Below are positions 46,570 to 57,400 of a stretch of DNA of 64,000 nt, piece by piece. The stretch spans positions 2,418,263 through 2,482,262 of the forward strand of contig NC_079512.1 of assembly GCF_000801105.2 (NCBI RefSeq), written 5' to 3'. A program made the position numbers and the translations under genes. Numbering within the stretch: position 1 is the stretch's first letter; each line of letters starts with the position of its first letter. The DNA comes from Raphanus sativus. Its lineage: Eukaryota; Streptophyta; Magnoliopsida; Brassicales; Brassicaceae. The notes under the pieces are model-generated. The model worked only from the letters and a program-made list of their open reading frames with translations. It made no database searches and was not told the DNA's origin.

Positions 46570-46642
46570 TCCGCTGTAGCGCACTGGCTAAGTCTTCTCG
46601 TACATGAGGTGAATATTCCGGGTTCGAAGCCCGGCAGCGGAA
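46570..46642 (+). other. tRNA-like sequence, anticodon arm degenerate
   Basis: A 72-nt stretch folds at both ends like a tRNA: acceptor TCCGCTG pairs perfectly with CAGCGGA, and the T-arm CCGGGTTCGAAGCCCGG is intact with its B box. The A-box region TAGCGCACTGGCTAAG is tRNA-like. The anticodon arm does not form a 5-bp stem with T33, and the D stem is weak. CAT falls about where the anticodon would be, and GCGCACTGGCTA recalls elongator tRNA-Met, so it may be a decayed tRNA-Met. A tRNA-derived SINE head is less likely because SINE heads rarely keep the paired 3' acceptor half. Confidence 0.55.
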
Positions 46643-46644
46643 AA

Positions 46645-47491
46645 TTGTTTTTGTAATTAATTCTGTTTTTGTTTTAAGTTTTAAGTTTTAACTATCACGT
46701 CACTAGATAAGGCTGAAATTTGTTTCTTTGTTTTAGTTTCAAAAAAAAAAAACTATATATTATGAGCTTTTAAAAAACTTAGTGACAAGGTATCATTTAC
46801 GTTTATTCATTTGTGCTACATTTTCTTTTTCTCATTCAAAGATATGAGGTTGTATTTGTATGTCTTGAATCTTTTAACTTGCACACATTTATACATGTTT
46901 CTTGTCTAATCTACCTTGCAAGAAACAAGTTTCTCAACTTTTCCCAGCCAAAAAGGTAAAGAAGGTTTTGTAGTTGGTTTTATCAAAACTAACCTAATCT
47001 CACTTTCACCTACTTGGATAATTCAGATGACATGTGACCAAACAAAGGCATGTAAACAAAAAACAGGGGATGCTATACATGCTCTTCCTGAAAAGATGAT
47101 CTAATGGAGCAGTTAAAGAGCACAAGCACCGGTCTTCTCTCTTGCATCACCTTCAGAAAGAAGGTAACAACATCCTTTTGGCACAAAACTAAGTGGGTTC
47201 TTTGCTTCTGCCATTACTGACAAAGTCTGACAGAGTTGGAAGCTATATAGAACACCTTTTGACAACAATAAGAGTTGATGACCTATTGTTGTTTCACAGT
47301 TACCCACGGTGGCTACTGCAAGACTAAACAGCTTGACACAACCATAATGCAAATAAATATACAAGTCAAAATGAATTTCAAGAGAATACAATTAAATCGG
47401 TAAATCAATATAAACAACAATGAATGGTATCCAATAAATCTTTACTTCCCTGTAAATTCTTGTCTGAGAAAAAAATGTATGTACAACAGAG
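46645..47491. other. Intergenic region
   Basis: AT-rich with no convincing gene. A 92-codon minus-strand frame at 47391-47113 has no family resemblance and overlaps a segment related to 45190-45310, so it was not called. Confidence 0.5.
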
Positions 47492-48686
47492 TTAGTGGCT
47501 TTTTGATTCTTTACAAGAACCAACAGATGGTGAAGGTCTGAACTTGTAGTAAGTAGCAAAAGACAAATATGTGAAGCTTAGACCAACATATACTTTCAAA
47601 AAGCTATGTGAATACAAGGTCAGATAAAGAAACAGTACCGTCAAAGATACTATCACAGCAAAAGTTGCAATGCACTTGAGAATAGATAGTTCCTCTTCTG
47701 GTCTTGGGTTTGGGAACTGACCCTGAGCATTGAAATCAGATAACAGTTTGTCCTTGGACTCAAACGAATCCATTAACCAAGCAGAAGACTCTGCCTCGCT
47801 TGCCGGAATCTCCTTTGCTAGAACTCGCTTAACGTGGATGTGAACTTCCGAAGGATCGGTACCGAAGACATTGTCCATAAAAGATGGGCAGCGTGGCTTG
47901 TACGCTATAGTCAGATCATAAACCGCGTCCAAAGAGTTGTGCAGAGCTTCTAAGCAAACGGTGAAACCTCTCGTCTTTGGTAGAAGCACGTTTGATAGTG
48001 TCGGAAGACCAGCTTCAGCTGCAAACTTTTGGCTTCTCTTGCACTTCTCTTCACTGCATATATCCACAACAAAGGATTAAACACACGTCACATATGTAAA
48101 AGTTAAAGGATTAAACATACGTGAAGTCGGTTCCTTCTGGGAAGAGAGCTAGCCACAAGGGCTCACGAGGGTCTTTAAACGTCGAAAGCATTTGAAGCAT
48201 CACAGGCTCGTCGACCTCGCGCTTCCTCTCAACAGGGATAAACTCGAGAACGTGAAACCCCCATCCGAAGATAGGCAGCCTCATCAAGCTGCTCTTGAGC
48301 ACGTACTTGATGTAGCCGAGACAGCCTTTCCTCAACGCGATGTTCCACAGGTACATCCAGTCAACCTCCGTCCTGTGGTTAGCGATCAGCAGGACGCGTT
48401 TCTCCACGACGGGGAGGGTGTCTCCGGAGAAGACCACGGTGGTTCTGTTGATCGTTTCGAAGAGGTAAGGCCAGAGAGCTAGCCAGTAACCGAAGATGAA
48501 GGATATGGATTTTCTGGATTGGTGGACGCTGAGGAGGCGTAGCGCTAGAGCGAAAGGTGGTGCGAAGTAGATGAGGAACGTGAAGGCGGTGGAGAGGAAG
48601 ATGAGTAAGATGATGAGACCCCTCAGGATCCTAAGTGGAGTCAAGGGACGGTTCTTTAAGTTATCAGAGTCCCCGCTAACTTCCAT
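47492..48686 (-). CDS. LPAT4: Lysophosphatidic acid acyltransferase LPAT4
   Basis: Two coding exons, 48686-48121 and 48053-47492, encode 375 residues (GT-AG intron, codon split at Thr189). Acyl-CoA:1-acylglycerol-3-phosphate acyltransferases place the second fatty acid to make phosphatidic acid in the ER. Seen: an N-terminal membrane segment (about 20-55), the catalytic NHxxxxD motif as NHRTEVD at 103-109, the substrate-binding FPEGT motif at 182-186, [12 protein letters not shown] between them, and C-terminal hydrophobic segments ([19 protein letters not shown] and the following 20 residues). Length and order match Arabidopsis LPAT4 (At1g75020, ~378 aa), also expected next to thaumatin-like genes and ARC3. 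LPAT5 is the alternative paralogue. A 5'-UTR exon ending near 49258 (CTTCAG before GTACTC on the minus strand) is likely. Confidence 0.93.
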
Positions 48687-48689
48687 CTT

Positions 48690-50290
48690 TGTCCAGTTAT
48701 AAAACCAAAAGAGTCAAACGACAAAACATTACTCAATGCCAACATAAAGTTCAGACAAGAGACTAGCAAACCAATGCAAGAGCCAACAGAATGTTATTAC
48801 GGTAAAAAAAAACTTACTACGGTAAAAAGGTAAAATTATTCTAAATTCTAAAACAGATATTTGTTTCAATAGCTTTTTCTCTTTAGTTCTTATTGCTTTT
48901 TTTTTCTTTTTGGTGTTTATTTTAATTCACGGAATTTCTCAATAGTTACAATTACAAAACCCAGAGAATAATGAGTATTAACAAAAATTGAATCAAAAAC
49001 TGAGTATTTTAGAATCTAATTGCCAAAAAGCTGAGTAGAATTGAATCAAAAATTGAGTATTAACAATCACTATTCCAAACACAAGACACAAAAAAGACAT
49101 TCCCAAATTGGGAAAGACTTTTCAAAACCGCAAAAACCAATGAAAATTCAGATCCCACGTGACATAAGAAGACACCACAGAGACAGAACAAGAAGAGACA
49201 CACACACTTGTCTGGACGACAAAGCAATAACAAAACCACAACGAAGAGAATAAGAGTACCTGAAGAAGTTAGAGAGAAGGCAAGTTGGTGAGGAGGCCGA
49301 AAGGAAGGAAGAGAAGAGAGGATAAAACGTTATAATAATGGAACAGAGGAATGTGAATCTCAAAAGCCAAGAAGTTTCATAGAAGGATCCAAATCTGATT
49401 GGAGATCCGATCAGAGACGGTAGGGTGTACCGTAAATAAACCAATCTTATTGGCCGTATTGTATACGACAAGGTCTAAAGGGCCGCCGCGAAGACAAATC
49501 CTCCAAAGCTGACACTTATGCGACGACCACCCGATAATATTCTCCTGGCCTTGTTTGTTACACTTTGTAACGAAACTCAAACGTGAAGCAACCTCTTTAA
49601 TAAAAATAAAATAAATAAACAATTTCCTCACTTAATATTTTAGTTGTACCAAAAAGAAAAGAAATCACACTTTTTCTTCATTTAATTCATTTAAGGTAAA
49701 TTAACACGCTGGTTGTTTCTTTTAAAGCTGGATCTGAAAAGTTTTAGATCTAAATTTCTTTTGTATTTTATTTGGAGACCCACATGCTCTATTATTTTCA
49801 TCTTACTAGATGCAAATTAACAGGTTGCTTTGCTTGAACATGCTGATGAAGATAAAACATAATTGTCTTCTCTCTAATCTCTCTAGTGGTTGATTAAAGA
49901 ACGTTAAACATTTTTCTTCTCCTAAATATATTTGACTCGTTAAACTATTAGACAAAAGATACTTCTTATTTTTAATGGATAATAACAAATCTTCAGAAAA
50001 TATTAGATTTAGAAAGATATCATTGACCGAAAGTGAACTATATTAAAAAGATGAAAGTAGACCAAAATACGAGGACGTGATTGATCGGGAAGGTAATATT
50101 CCCTCCCTTGATTCGTCAACTTACACTAGGGGTACATATGCAAAATAAAACATAATATTGGGCTATAACCTAAAAAGTAATAAAATATGAGAGCTTATTC
50201 AGAATCACAATTAACCAATTTCATTGTCCCGCCTGATTATTTTTCCAATTCACTGTCTCCGTTCTTCTCCTTCTTCTTCTGAATCTATGT
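48690..50290. other. LPAT4 5' region and intergenic spacer
   Basis: 48700-49260 is mostly the probable 5'-UTR intron of LPAT4, with a TC-rich leader near 49260-49330 (minus strand). 49500-50290 is AT-rich spacer without a gene. Confidence 0.5.
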
Positions 50291-50297
50291 GAACTAG

Positions 50298-51539
50298 TAT
50301 TGATGAGAAACATCCCACATCGGAAATATAAGAATTATTCTACTATTATATAAAGGGTTAGGGCCAATCCACTAATTGCCAATTGGTTTTAAGTTGGAAG
50401 CCCATAATTAACCCGAATCTAACATGGTATCAGAGCGACAAGATCCTTTGACCTAATTTACTACAACTACTACTACACCGGTGTTGGGCCCTCTGTGGAT
50501 GTTATTCCCACAATTGTCCACGCTTCAGACCTAGATGTCTGAGCGTGAGGGAGGGTATTGATGAGAAACATCCCACATCGGAAATATAAGAATTATTCTA
50601 CTATTATATAAAGGGTTAGGGCCAATCCACTAATTGCCAATTGGTTTTAAGTTGGAAGCCCATAATTAACCCGAATCTAACATGGTATCAGAGCAATAAG
50701 ATCCTCTGACCTAATTTACTACAACTACTACTACACCGGTGTTGGACCCTCTGTGGATGTTATTCCCACAATTGTCCACGCTTCAGACCTAGATGTCTGA
50801 GCGTGAGGGAGGGTATTGATGAGAAACATCCCACATCGGAAATATAAGAATTATTCTACTACTATATAAAGGGTTAGGGCCAATCCACTAATCTGGTATT
50901 GATGAGAAACATCCCACATCGGAAATATAAGAATTATTCTACTACTATATAAAGGGTTAGGGCCAATCCACTAATCGCCAATTGGTTTTAAGTTGGAAGC
51001 CCATAATTAACTCGAATCTAACATGGTATCAGAGCGACAAGATCCTTTGACCTAATTTACTACAACTACTACTACACCGGTGTTGGGCCCTCTGTGGATG
51101 TTATTCCCACAATTGTCCACGCTTCAGACCTAGATGTCTAAGCGTGAGGGAGGGTATTGATGAGAAACATCCCACATCGGAAATATAAGAATTATTCTAC
51201 TATTATATAAAGGGTTAGGGCCAATCCACTAATTGCCAATTGGTTTTAAGTTGGAAGCCCATAATTAACCCGAATCTAACATGGTATCAGAGCAATAAGA
51301 TCCTCTGACCTAATTTACTACAACTACTACTACACCGGTGTTGGACCCTCTGTGGATGTTATTCCCACAATTGTCCACGCTTCAGACCTAGATGTCTGAG
51401 CGTGAGGGAGGGTATTGATGAGAAACATCCCACATCGGAAATATAAGAATTATTCTACTACTATATAAAGGGTTAGGGCCAATCCACTAATCGCCAATTG
51501 GTTTTAAGTTGGAATCCCATAATTAACCCGAATCTAACA
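50298..51539 (+). mobile_element. Concatenated TRIM retrotransposon (six LTRs, four internal domains)
   Basis: LTRs of 127 bp (TATTGATGAGAAACATCCCA to CGAATCTAACA) lie at 50298-50424, 50556-50682, 50814-50893 (truncated), 50897-51023, 51155-51281 and 51413-51539. Each full internal domain (~131 bp) begins right after an LTR with TGGTATCAGAGC, the primer-binding site complementary to initiator tRNA-Met, and ends in the purine tract GAGCGTGAGGGAGGG. No coding capacity. The whole block is flanked by the 5-bp repeat ACTAG (50293-50297 and 51540-51544), so it behaves as one insertion. Repeats differ by only a few bases. Tandem LTR-internal-LTR concatemers are known for TRIMs and probably arose by unequal recombination or template switching. 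Confidence 0.95.
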
Positions 51540-51544
51540 ACTAG

Positions 51545-52175
51545 CTTAAGATCAATGACGATGTATGAAGAGCTTCCTGCCTTCTCCCTGCTTTTAGCAT
51601 TCCATTTAGCGTCGTCTCCGTTCGTGCTACAGAGCGATTGAAACGCACCGCTCGTGAGGCGCGTTGCAGCTTTTCAAACTTTAAACTGCAAAGTTGTCTC
51701 CTTTACAGAGGAGGTTTAGTCTTGAAGCAGAGACTCTATCATCAGGAAGGTCCATACTTCTGACCAGGTTGAAGCTATTATATGCATTGTGGCCTACCTC
51801 TGTAGCTCTTCAGAGGAAGGATCGTGAAAACAATTATCCGTACTTTTCCTCAAGCAAGGGAGTAGTACTCTGGAGATATCATAGTATCTTCTGTTCATGA
51901 GCCTGATCTGGAGTCTAAAGTCCTCGTTACAACCCTTTTTTTTTAATCCTAAGGTGGAGTGTTTAGCTGGAACTCAACAGAAATCTAAAGACAACTTTTC
52001 CTTGCTGCTATGTGTTATTAGTCAAGATGCCTCGTTGCTTGTTATGAATAGGATGCCGAAACTGTGCTGACTGTTTTTAAAGTGAATGGAACATTGTTCT
52101 TTTTGTTGATTATGTTGCTATCCAGAGGGAGCCAATTGCTAACTGGAGTATGGATTCTATTTCTTCTTCGCTTAG
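51545..52175 (+). other. Sequence between the TRIM block and the ARC3 remnant
   Basis: Less AT-rich than the flanks, with exon-like scraps (for example LQRRFSLEAETLSSGRSI near 51700, and EPIANWSMDS near 52130 after a CAG-type acceptor). It may contain further decayed ARC3 exons; I cannot confirm homology to the FtsZ-like part. Confidence 0.35.
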
Positions 52176-52886
52176 GAAGCTGAAAGAGATTCATCAAAAA
52201 GATGGAATCGTATTCTAGAGATGCAATACAGAGGACTGTTCAAGGGAAGATGCCAAGGAAGGCTTCCTGAAGGAAAGGTAAACCGTCTTGTTGGCTTTAT
52301 TCATGTATGGATGGATCCTTATCTTATGCTTGAGACTTGCTTCTTAATTGATCACAAAGTGTCCTATCACAGGGTCGTTTGGTACTTGGAGATGGAAGCA
52401 TATATGATGGAGTGTGGCACAACGGTAAAATATCTGGTCTTGGAACATTCTACTTCAAAAGAATGGAGACGTGTTTCAAGGCACATGGAGAGAAGATTTA
52501 ATACACGGAAGGGTAACTATATAATCTTTGGTCTTCTGTATTTGGATTAGCTTATTGATACAAACTTGCTTAGTATCACCAAGTCCCTAAGACCTTTTGA
52601 AGCTAGTGCCATGTAAAACATGTTTGGTTCTTTCCTTGCAGGGGTGGTTTTATTTCTACAAAAGTGACCGGTGAGATATTCTTTGGACATTTCAAAGATG
52701 GATGGCGACACGGAGAGTTCCTCTGTGTAGATGTTGATGGAACAAGGTCAGTGACCCTTACAAACTCTTCTATTAAAATCAGATAAAAGAGCAATTATTG
52801 ATGCCTCTTATTTTTCCCTCAGATACTCTGAAACTTGGGACAATGGTGTTCTTATTGACCGGAAACAAGTGGACTCCGGAGATTGA
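52176..52886 (+). pseudogene. ARC3: ARC3 remnant (C-terminal MORN-repeat exons)
   Basis: Four exon-like pieces with GT-AG borders, 52176-52277, 52373-52512, 52642-52746 and 52823-52886, read EAERDSSKRWNRILEMQYRG, LFKGRCQGRLPEGK, then GRLVLGDGSIYDGVWHNGKI, then GEIFFGHFKDGWRHGEFL, and end YSETWDNGVLIDRKQVDSGD and a stop. These are MORN repeats (YxGxWxxGxxxG) of ARC3 (At1g75010), the plastid division-site placement protein. A two-base insertion near 52461 shifts the frame before NGDVFQGTWREDL, a MORN segment between pieces 2 and 3 seems missing, and the N-terminal FtsZ-like domain is absent upstream, where a TRIM block sits instead. Hence a truncated, non-functional copy, in the syntenic place beside LPAT4. 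Confidence 0.85.
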
Positions 52887-52889
52887 TGC

Positions 52890-53590
52890 TGTACGGCACC
52901 TTGAATGATGTTTAGGCACAACATAGAAGTCCTTATTTTTTATTTTGAGCGTGTCATCAGATGAATCATCAGCCATCTCTCAACACATGATTGGGTTTAG
53001 CCAGAAAATAAGTACTATTGTTGTTGATGGCTTTTGTACAAAGTGCTCTCAAAAAGAGTTGAACATGTATATCAACCAACAAGATACATTTACACAAGTC
53101 CTGTTTGTTTTTCCTGATAAATCGCTAAAATTTTCAGCGATATGAAACGACGATTTACGATTAGTTGTTGCAAATTTGCAATCAATCGTGTAATAAGCTG
53201 CACCATAGAAGCCCTTTTTCAAAAAAAAAAAAAAAAAAAAAAATAAGCTGTACCATAGGTAGTGGTTGCAGGTTGTAAAAACATGCGGGCGGACAGGCCC
53301 ACCGCCCACAGGGACAGAGGCACTATACATTTGCTTGTATCATATTATCATGCCCAGTTAAAGCTGTAACGGGCCGATGGAAGAGCTTAAGCAATCGTTA
53401 TCTTCTTCCTTGTGAGCTTCTCCATCGACAATAGCGTTATAAACATAAAAAGAAAGGTTTTTATTTTTGTTTTCATCTTAGTTTGTGTAAAAAAAAATCT
53501 TATTACGATTTAGAATTGGCCAATTTATTTTATTTTAGTATTTTAAATCTACCAATTTAAAAAAAAAACACAGAAGATTTGGCAGGTTTG
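52890..53590. other. Spacer between the ARC3 remnant and the KASII upstream region
   Basis: No gene seen. Contains the tiny poly(A) insertion described next and an AT-rich tract. Confidence 0.5.
53210..53241 (+). mobile_element. Minimal poly(A) retroposition scar with 17-bp target duplication
   Basis: AAGCCCTTTTTC followed by about 20 A is flanked by AATAAGCTGCACCATAG (53193-53209) and AATAAGCTGTACCATAG (53242-53258), which differ at one base. This is what an extremely 5'-truncated LINE or SINE insertion leaves. Confidence 0.65.
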
Positions 53591-53591
53591 G

Positions 53592-53639
53592 CAGTGCAGG
53601 GTTGGCAGGTTTCATGGCATGCCGGGCTCTTTCACAAAG
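53592..53639 (+). pseudogene. 48-bp copy of KASII exon 7 and its acceptor, upstream of the KASII gene
   Basis: Matches 55811-55858 in the KASII gene at 46 of 48 positions, including the acceptor CAGTGCAG and the codons for [13 protein letters not shown]. It is in the same orientation, about 500 bp upstream of the KASII start codon. The match starts inside the intron, so it arose from genomic DNA and not from spliced mRNA. Confidence 0.9.
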
Positions 53640-54137
53640 TTTTGACTACTTAAAATTAAATGACTTTTTGCTATATATTTTACTAGAAAAAATGAAAATT
53701 AAATGACTTTTGCTATATATTTTACTAGAAAACAAAATGAAGTATTAATAAGCATAAGTGACGTGAGTATGCGAATTTATATCAACTTTCAACAAAATAT
53801 TTTTCAAGTTCAGAATAAAAACAAATGAATAATGGGATTATTATGGTCATAGATATTTTTGAGATCCAAGTGTCGAACTGTCGATTGATATATGCAAGTG
53901 TGTATGTCTCTCTCTCTCTCTCTCGTTAGCATGAGGTTATGTGCACGATTTTGCGCATACAGGCGCTCCGCGCGCCTCCTAAAAGAGAGAGAGAAAGAGA
54001 TGAAAGATGGATTCCTCTTACGTCTCTCGTGAAACCGCTTGATTCTCTCTTCACTCTTTTCTCGCTTCTCTACGTTCTTGTCGTATTCGTCTTCTTCAAT
54101 TCTCCTTCTCTCTGGCCTCTTTCGCTTCAGTTTTGCC

Positions 54138-57056
54138 ATGGTGGCCGCGTCTTCCTGTTACGCCTATTTGGATTTTAGGCCTTGCCACCACTACAACAAC
54201 AACAATCACATTGCATTGTCTTCTCTCTTCGGATCAAATACTGTTTCTCTGAATCGAAACCAGAGTAGACTCAACCGAGCAACTAGCTCCGGTATAACAT
54301 TCTTCAACGAAAATCTCAAATCTTTGGTTTTTCTTCATTTTTTAATTATTTATGGGTATCGTTTGCAAGTTGACAAGCTTTGTTTTTTGTGTTTAATGTT
54401 TTTTTTTATGTTTCCTTATTACACAAGTCTTATATTAGTTCCATGTTGTTATGAGTTTCTGTTATTGGCCAGTTGATGAAACTTGGAGGTGAAGTTGGAA
54501 TTTATTATTATTATTATTATTATTCGATGTGATGAGGGTTAGACTCTAGATACAGAGTTTGGAGAAATGGACAGATGGCAGTGAGACTTATATAGCATAA
54601 ATTATGTAACTTAATTGTGGTATAATGCCATTGACATTTGGTTTCTTGATAGTCGCTAATCAAGTTAATCCATCATCAACTTTTTTTTTTGGACAACTTC
54701 CATCATCAACTTATAATGTTTTTTTGTGTGGTTCTTTTTAGGTGGAGCCATGGCTATTGTTGCGATGGATATGAAAAAAGAAGAGACAGGTAACAAGAAA
54801 CCTCCTGTGGAGAAGCGCCGGGTTGTGGTGACAGGCATGGGAGTTGAAACGTCATTAGGTCATGACCCAAACACCTTCTATGACAATTTGCTACAAGGCA
54901 ATAGTGGTATTAGCCACATTGATGATTTTGATTGTTCCGACTTTCCTACGGTAATAAACAAATATTATTATTATCATATCAGTGCTTTCTTGAAATCTTG
55001 CGGAGTTTTCTCCATTAATATCTTTTCCTTTGTTTTACTTTTGTCAAGAGAATTGCTGGAGAGATCAAATCTTTTTCCACTGAAGGATGGGTTGCTCCAA
55101 AACTGTCTAGGAGGATGGACAAGTTCATGCTCTATCTTCTCACAGCTGGCAAGAAAGCTTTGGCTGATGGTGGTGTTACTGAACAAGTCATGGCTGAGTT
55201 CGACAAAGCCAGATGTGGAGTTTTGATTGGCTCTGCAATGGGTGGCATGAAGGTACGTACATTCTTGATTCTCGTGTTTGAAAAGAATCAGTTGCTAATC
55301 ATTGGATGAACACAGGTCTTTCATGAGGCTATCCAAGCTCTGAAGATCTCTTACAAGAAGATGAATCCTTTTTGTGTTCCTCTTGCCACAACAAACATGG
55401 GTTCTGCTATGCTTGCTATTGATCTGGTCTGGTTAATTACGAATGTTACATAACAAAAATATTGAATGAACACCACTAACGTTTTTTTAAATATCATAAA
55501 TTAGGGGTGGATGGGGCCAAACTACTCTATTTCAAGTGCTTGTGCTACAAGCAACTTTTGCATTTTGAACTCAGCTAACCACATTATTAAGGGTGAAGCT
55601 GTAAGTATCCCCTAAAATCAGTTTGGTAGACTTCTTCTGGTTCTACTTTATTAGACTGTCTTGTCTTTCCCCTTATAATTTCAGGATGTAATGCTCTGTG
55701 GTGGCTCAGATGCAGCTATTATTCCAATAGGTGTAAACTCTCTCTCCTGCACTACAGTGCTCCCTCTGCTCTTTGAACTTTAAGATACATGAATCTTATT
55801 GTATGTGTACCAGTGCAGGATTAGCAGGTTTCATGGCATGCCGGGCTCTTTCACAAAGGAATAGTGATCCTGCAAAAGCTTCACGTCCTTGGGATAGTGT
55901 AATTTTTCTACAAGTTCCTCTTCTGTCTTCTTTTCCATTTTTATGCTTGCATCTTGTAATACCTTTCTATTGATTTGCTGAAAACCTGATTGCCAACGGT
56001 GGAAGTTTACTGTGTGTATTATCATTTTTTTTGCGTAACAGAATCGAGATGGTTTCGTGATAGGGGAGGGAGCTGGAGTTCTGCTTTTGGAAGAACTTGA
56101 GCATGCTAAGGTATGTAAGGTTTCTCACAAATGAAACTTATGTCCAAGATTTTCTTCATTTTCTGCTATGGAACTAAGTGGTGAGAACTTATGTATTTTG
56201 ATTTATTTTGGCTCAGAAAAGAGGAGCAACTATCTACGCAGAGTTCCTTGGTGGGAGTTTCACATGTGATGCCTACCACATGACAGAGCCTCACCCTGAT
56301 GGTAGTTTCATTTTTACCTGTTTCATATTAGTTTGCTAATCAATTGCTACTAAACATTATCCTAAATCCACAGGAGCTGGTGTAGTTATATGTATTGAGA
56401 GAGCGTTAGCTCATGCTGGGATTTCCAAGGAACAGATAAATTACGTAAATGCACATGCAACCTCTACACCAGCTGGAGACCTTAAGGAATACAAAGCTCT
56501 TGTTCACTGTTTTGGTCAAAATCCTGAGGTAGCTTCTTTTTTTCAGTCCTCCTTAAGTTTAGTATACTAGAGGTTGATACACAAAGCTCCAAGCTAGTTG
56601 TATGTGATTTTGTTATTTGCTCCTGTGGCAGCTAAAGGTAAACTCGACAAAATCTATGATCGGACACTTGCTGGGAGCTGCTGGAGCTGTAGAAGCTGTA
56701 GCAACCGTGCAGGTAACACAATATATATTAGAGACATGTATCCACAAGGCAATTTTCACATTTTTCATGCTAATTTTCTGTTGGTTTCTACAGGCAATAA
56801 GAACCGGTTGGGTTCATCCAAACATCAACCTGGACAATCCAGAGAACGGAGTGGTATGTTGGTATTTTTTTGGGCTTTTTGTTATTCTAAGATGATCATA
56901 GTTTGATAATACTATCTAATTTAATGAAATTTGGAGCAGGATATAAAATTGCTGGTGGGTCCTAAGAAGGAGAGACTGAACATTAAAGCAGCCTTGTCAA
57001 ATTCTTTTGGGTTTGGTGGTCATAACTCCAGCATCATTTTTGCTCCGTACAAGTGA
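54138..57056 (+). CDS. FAB1: Plastid 3-ketoacyl-ACP synthase II (KASII, FAB1)
   Basis: Thirteen exons: 54138-54291, 54742-54950, 55049-55252, 55316-55426, 55505-55600, 55685-55730, 55819-55898, 56042-56110, 56217-56301, 56374-56528, 56632-56712, 56794-56853, 56940-57056. They encode 488 residues; all introns are GT-AG and in frame. Reaction: condenses malonyl-ACP with palmitoyl-ACP, committing C16 to C18 in plastid fatty-acid synthesis. Catalytic triad: Cys in [10 protein letters not shown], His in [11 protein letters not shown], His in [11 protein letters not shown]; the Lys/Gly motif [18 protein letters not shown] is present. The N-terminus ([20 protein letters not shown]) is a transit peptide. 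Arabidopsis FAB1 (At1g74960) is recalled as 541 aa; here ~50 residues of the transit region between the first residues and the YNNNN run are missing. The mature domain looks intact. Confidence 0.94.
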
Positions 57057-57059
57057 AAG

Positions 57060-57400
57060 CAATCATTGCTGTAAGGTACACTAACACATCCATTGATAGG
57101 AATAACCTGGAAATGAAGTGTTGTGCTGTGATGAAGCTGAGTTTCAAAAACATGTATATACTCTTGTGTAGTGTTTACAAAGCTAATGATTTAGGATGGT
57201 GTTTAGATGTTATGCTATGTTGTAATGTGATGAAGATGAGTTTCAAAGCATGTATTTGTTATGTGCAGTGGTTACAAGAACTTTCCATGTTCATGTTGTT
57301 GCGGGAATCAACACGTTTTGTTAAACTACCAAGAGCTAAAGCTAAGTTTCTTAGGATCAAGATCTGCTGTGCCATAGAACTTGGATAGGAGCAAACGTAT
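57060..57400 (+). repeat. Tandem duplication in the KASII 3' UTR
   Basis: TGTGATGAAGCTGAGTTTCA to GTAGTGTTTACAAAG (57125-57182) and TGTGATGAAGATGAGTTTCA to GCAGTGGTTACAAGA (57226-57291) are diverged direct copies about 100 bp apart. Confidence 0.75.

Noticed and set aside
46570..46642. Functional tRNA gene
   Set aside because: The anticodon stem does not pair and T33 is missing, so it is listed only as tRNA-like.
47113..47391. 92-codon minus-strand frame
   Set aside because: No family match; it overlaps a non-coding segment repeated on the far side of the thaumatin-like gene.
48192..48482. 96-codon plus-strand frame
   Set aside because: Antisense shadow of LPAT4 exon 1.
50298..51539. Simple satellite of ~258 bp
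   Set aside because: Each unit resolves into LTR, tRNA-Met primer site and purine tract, with a 5-bp target duplication around the whole, so it is a TRIM concatemer.
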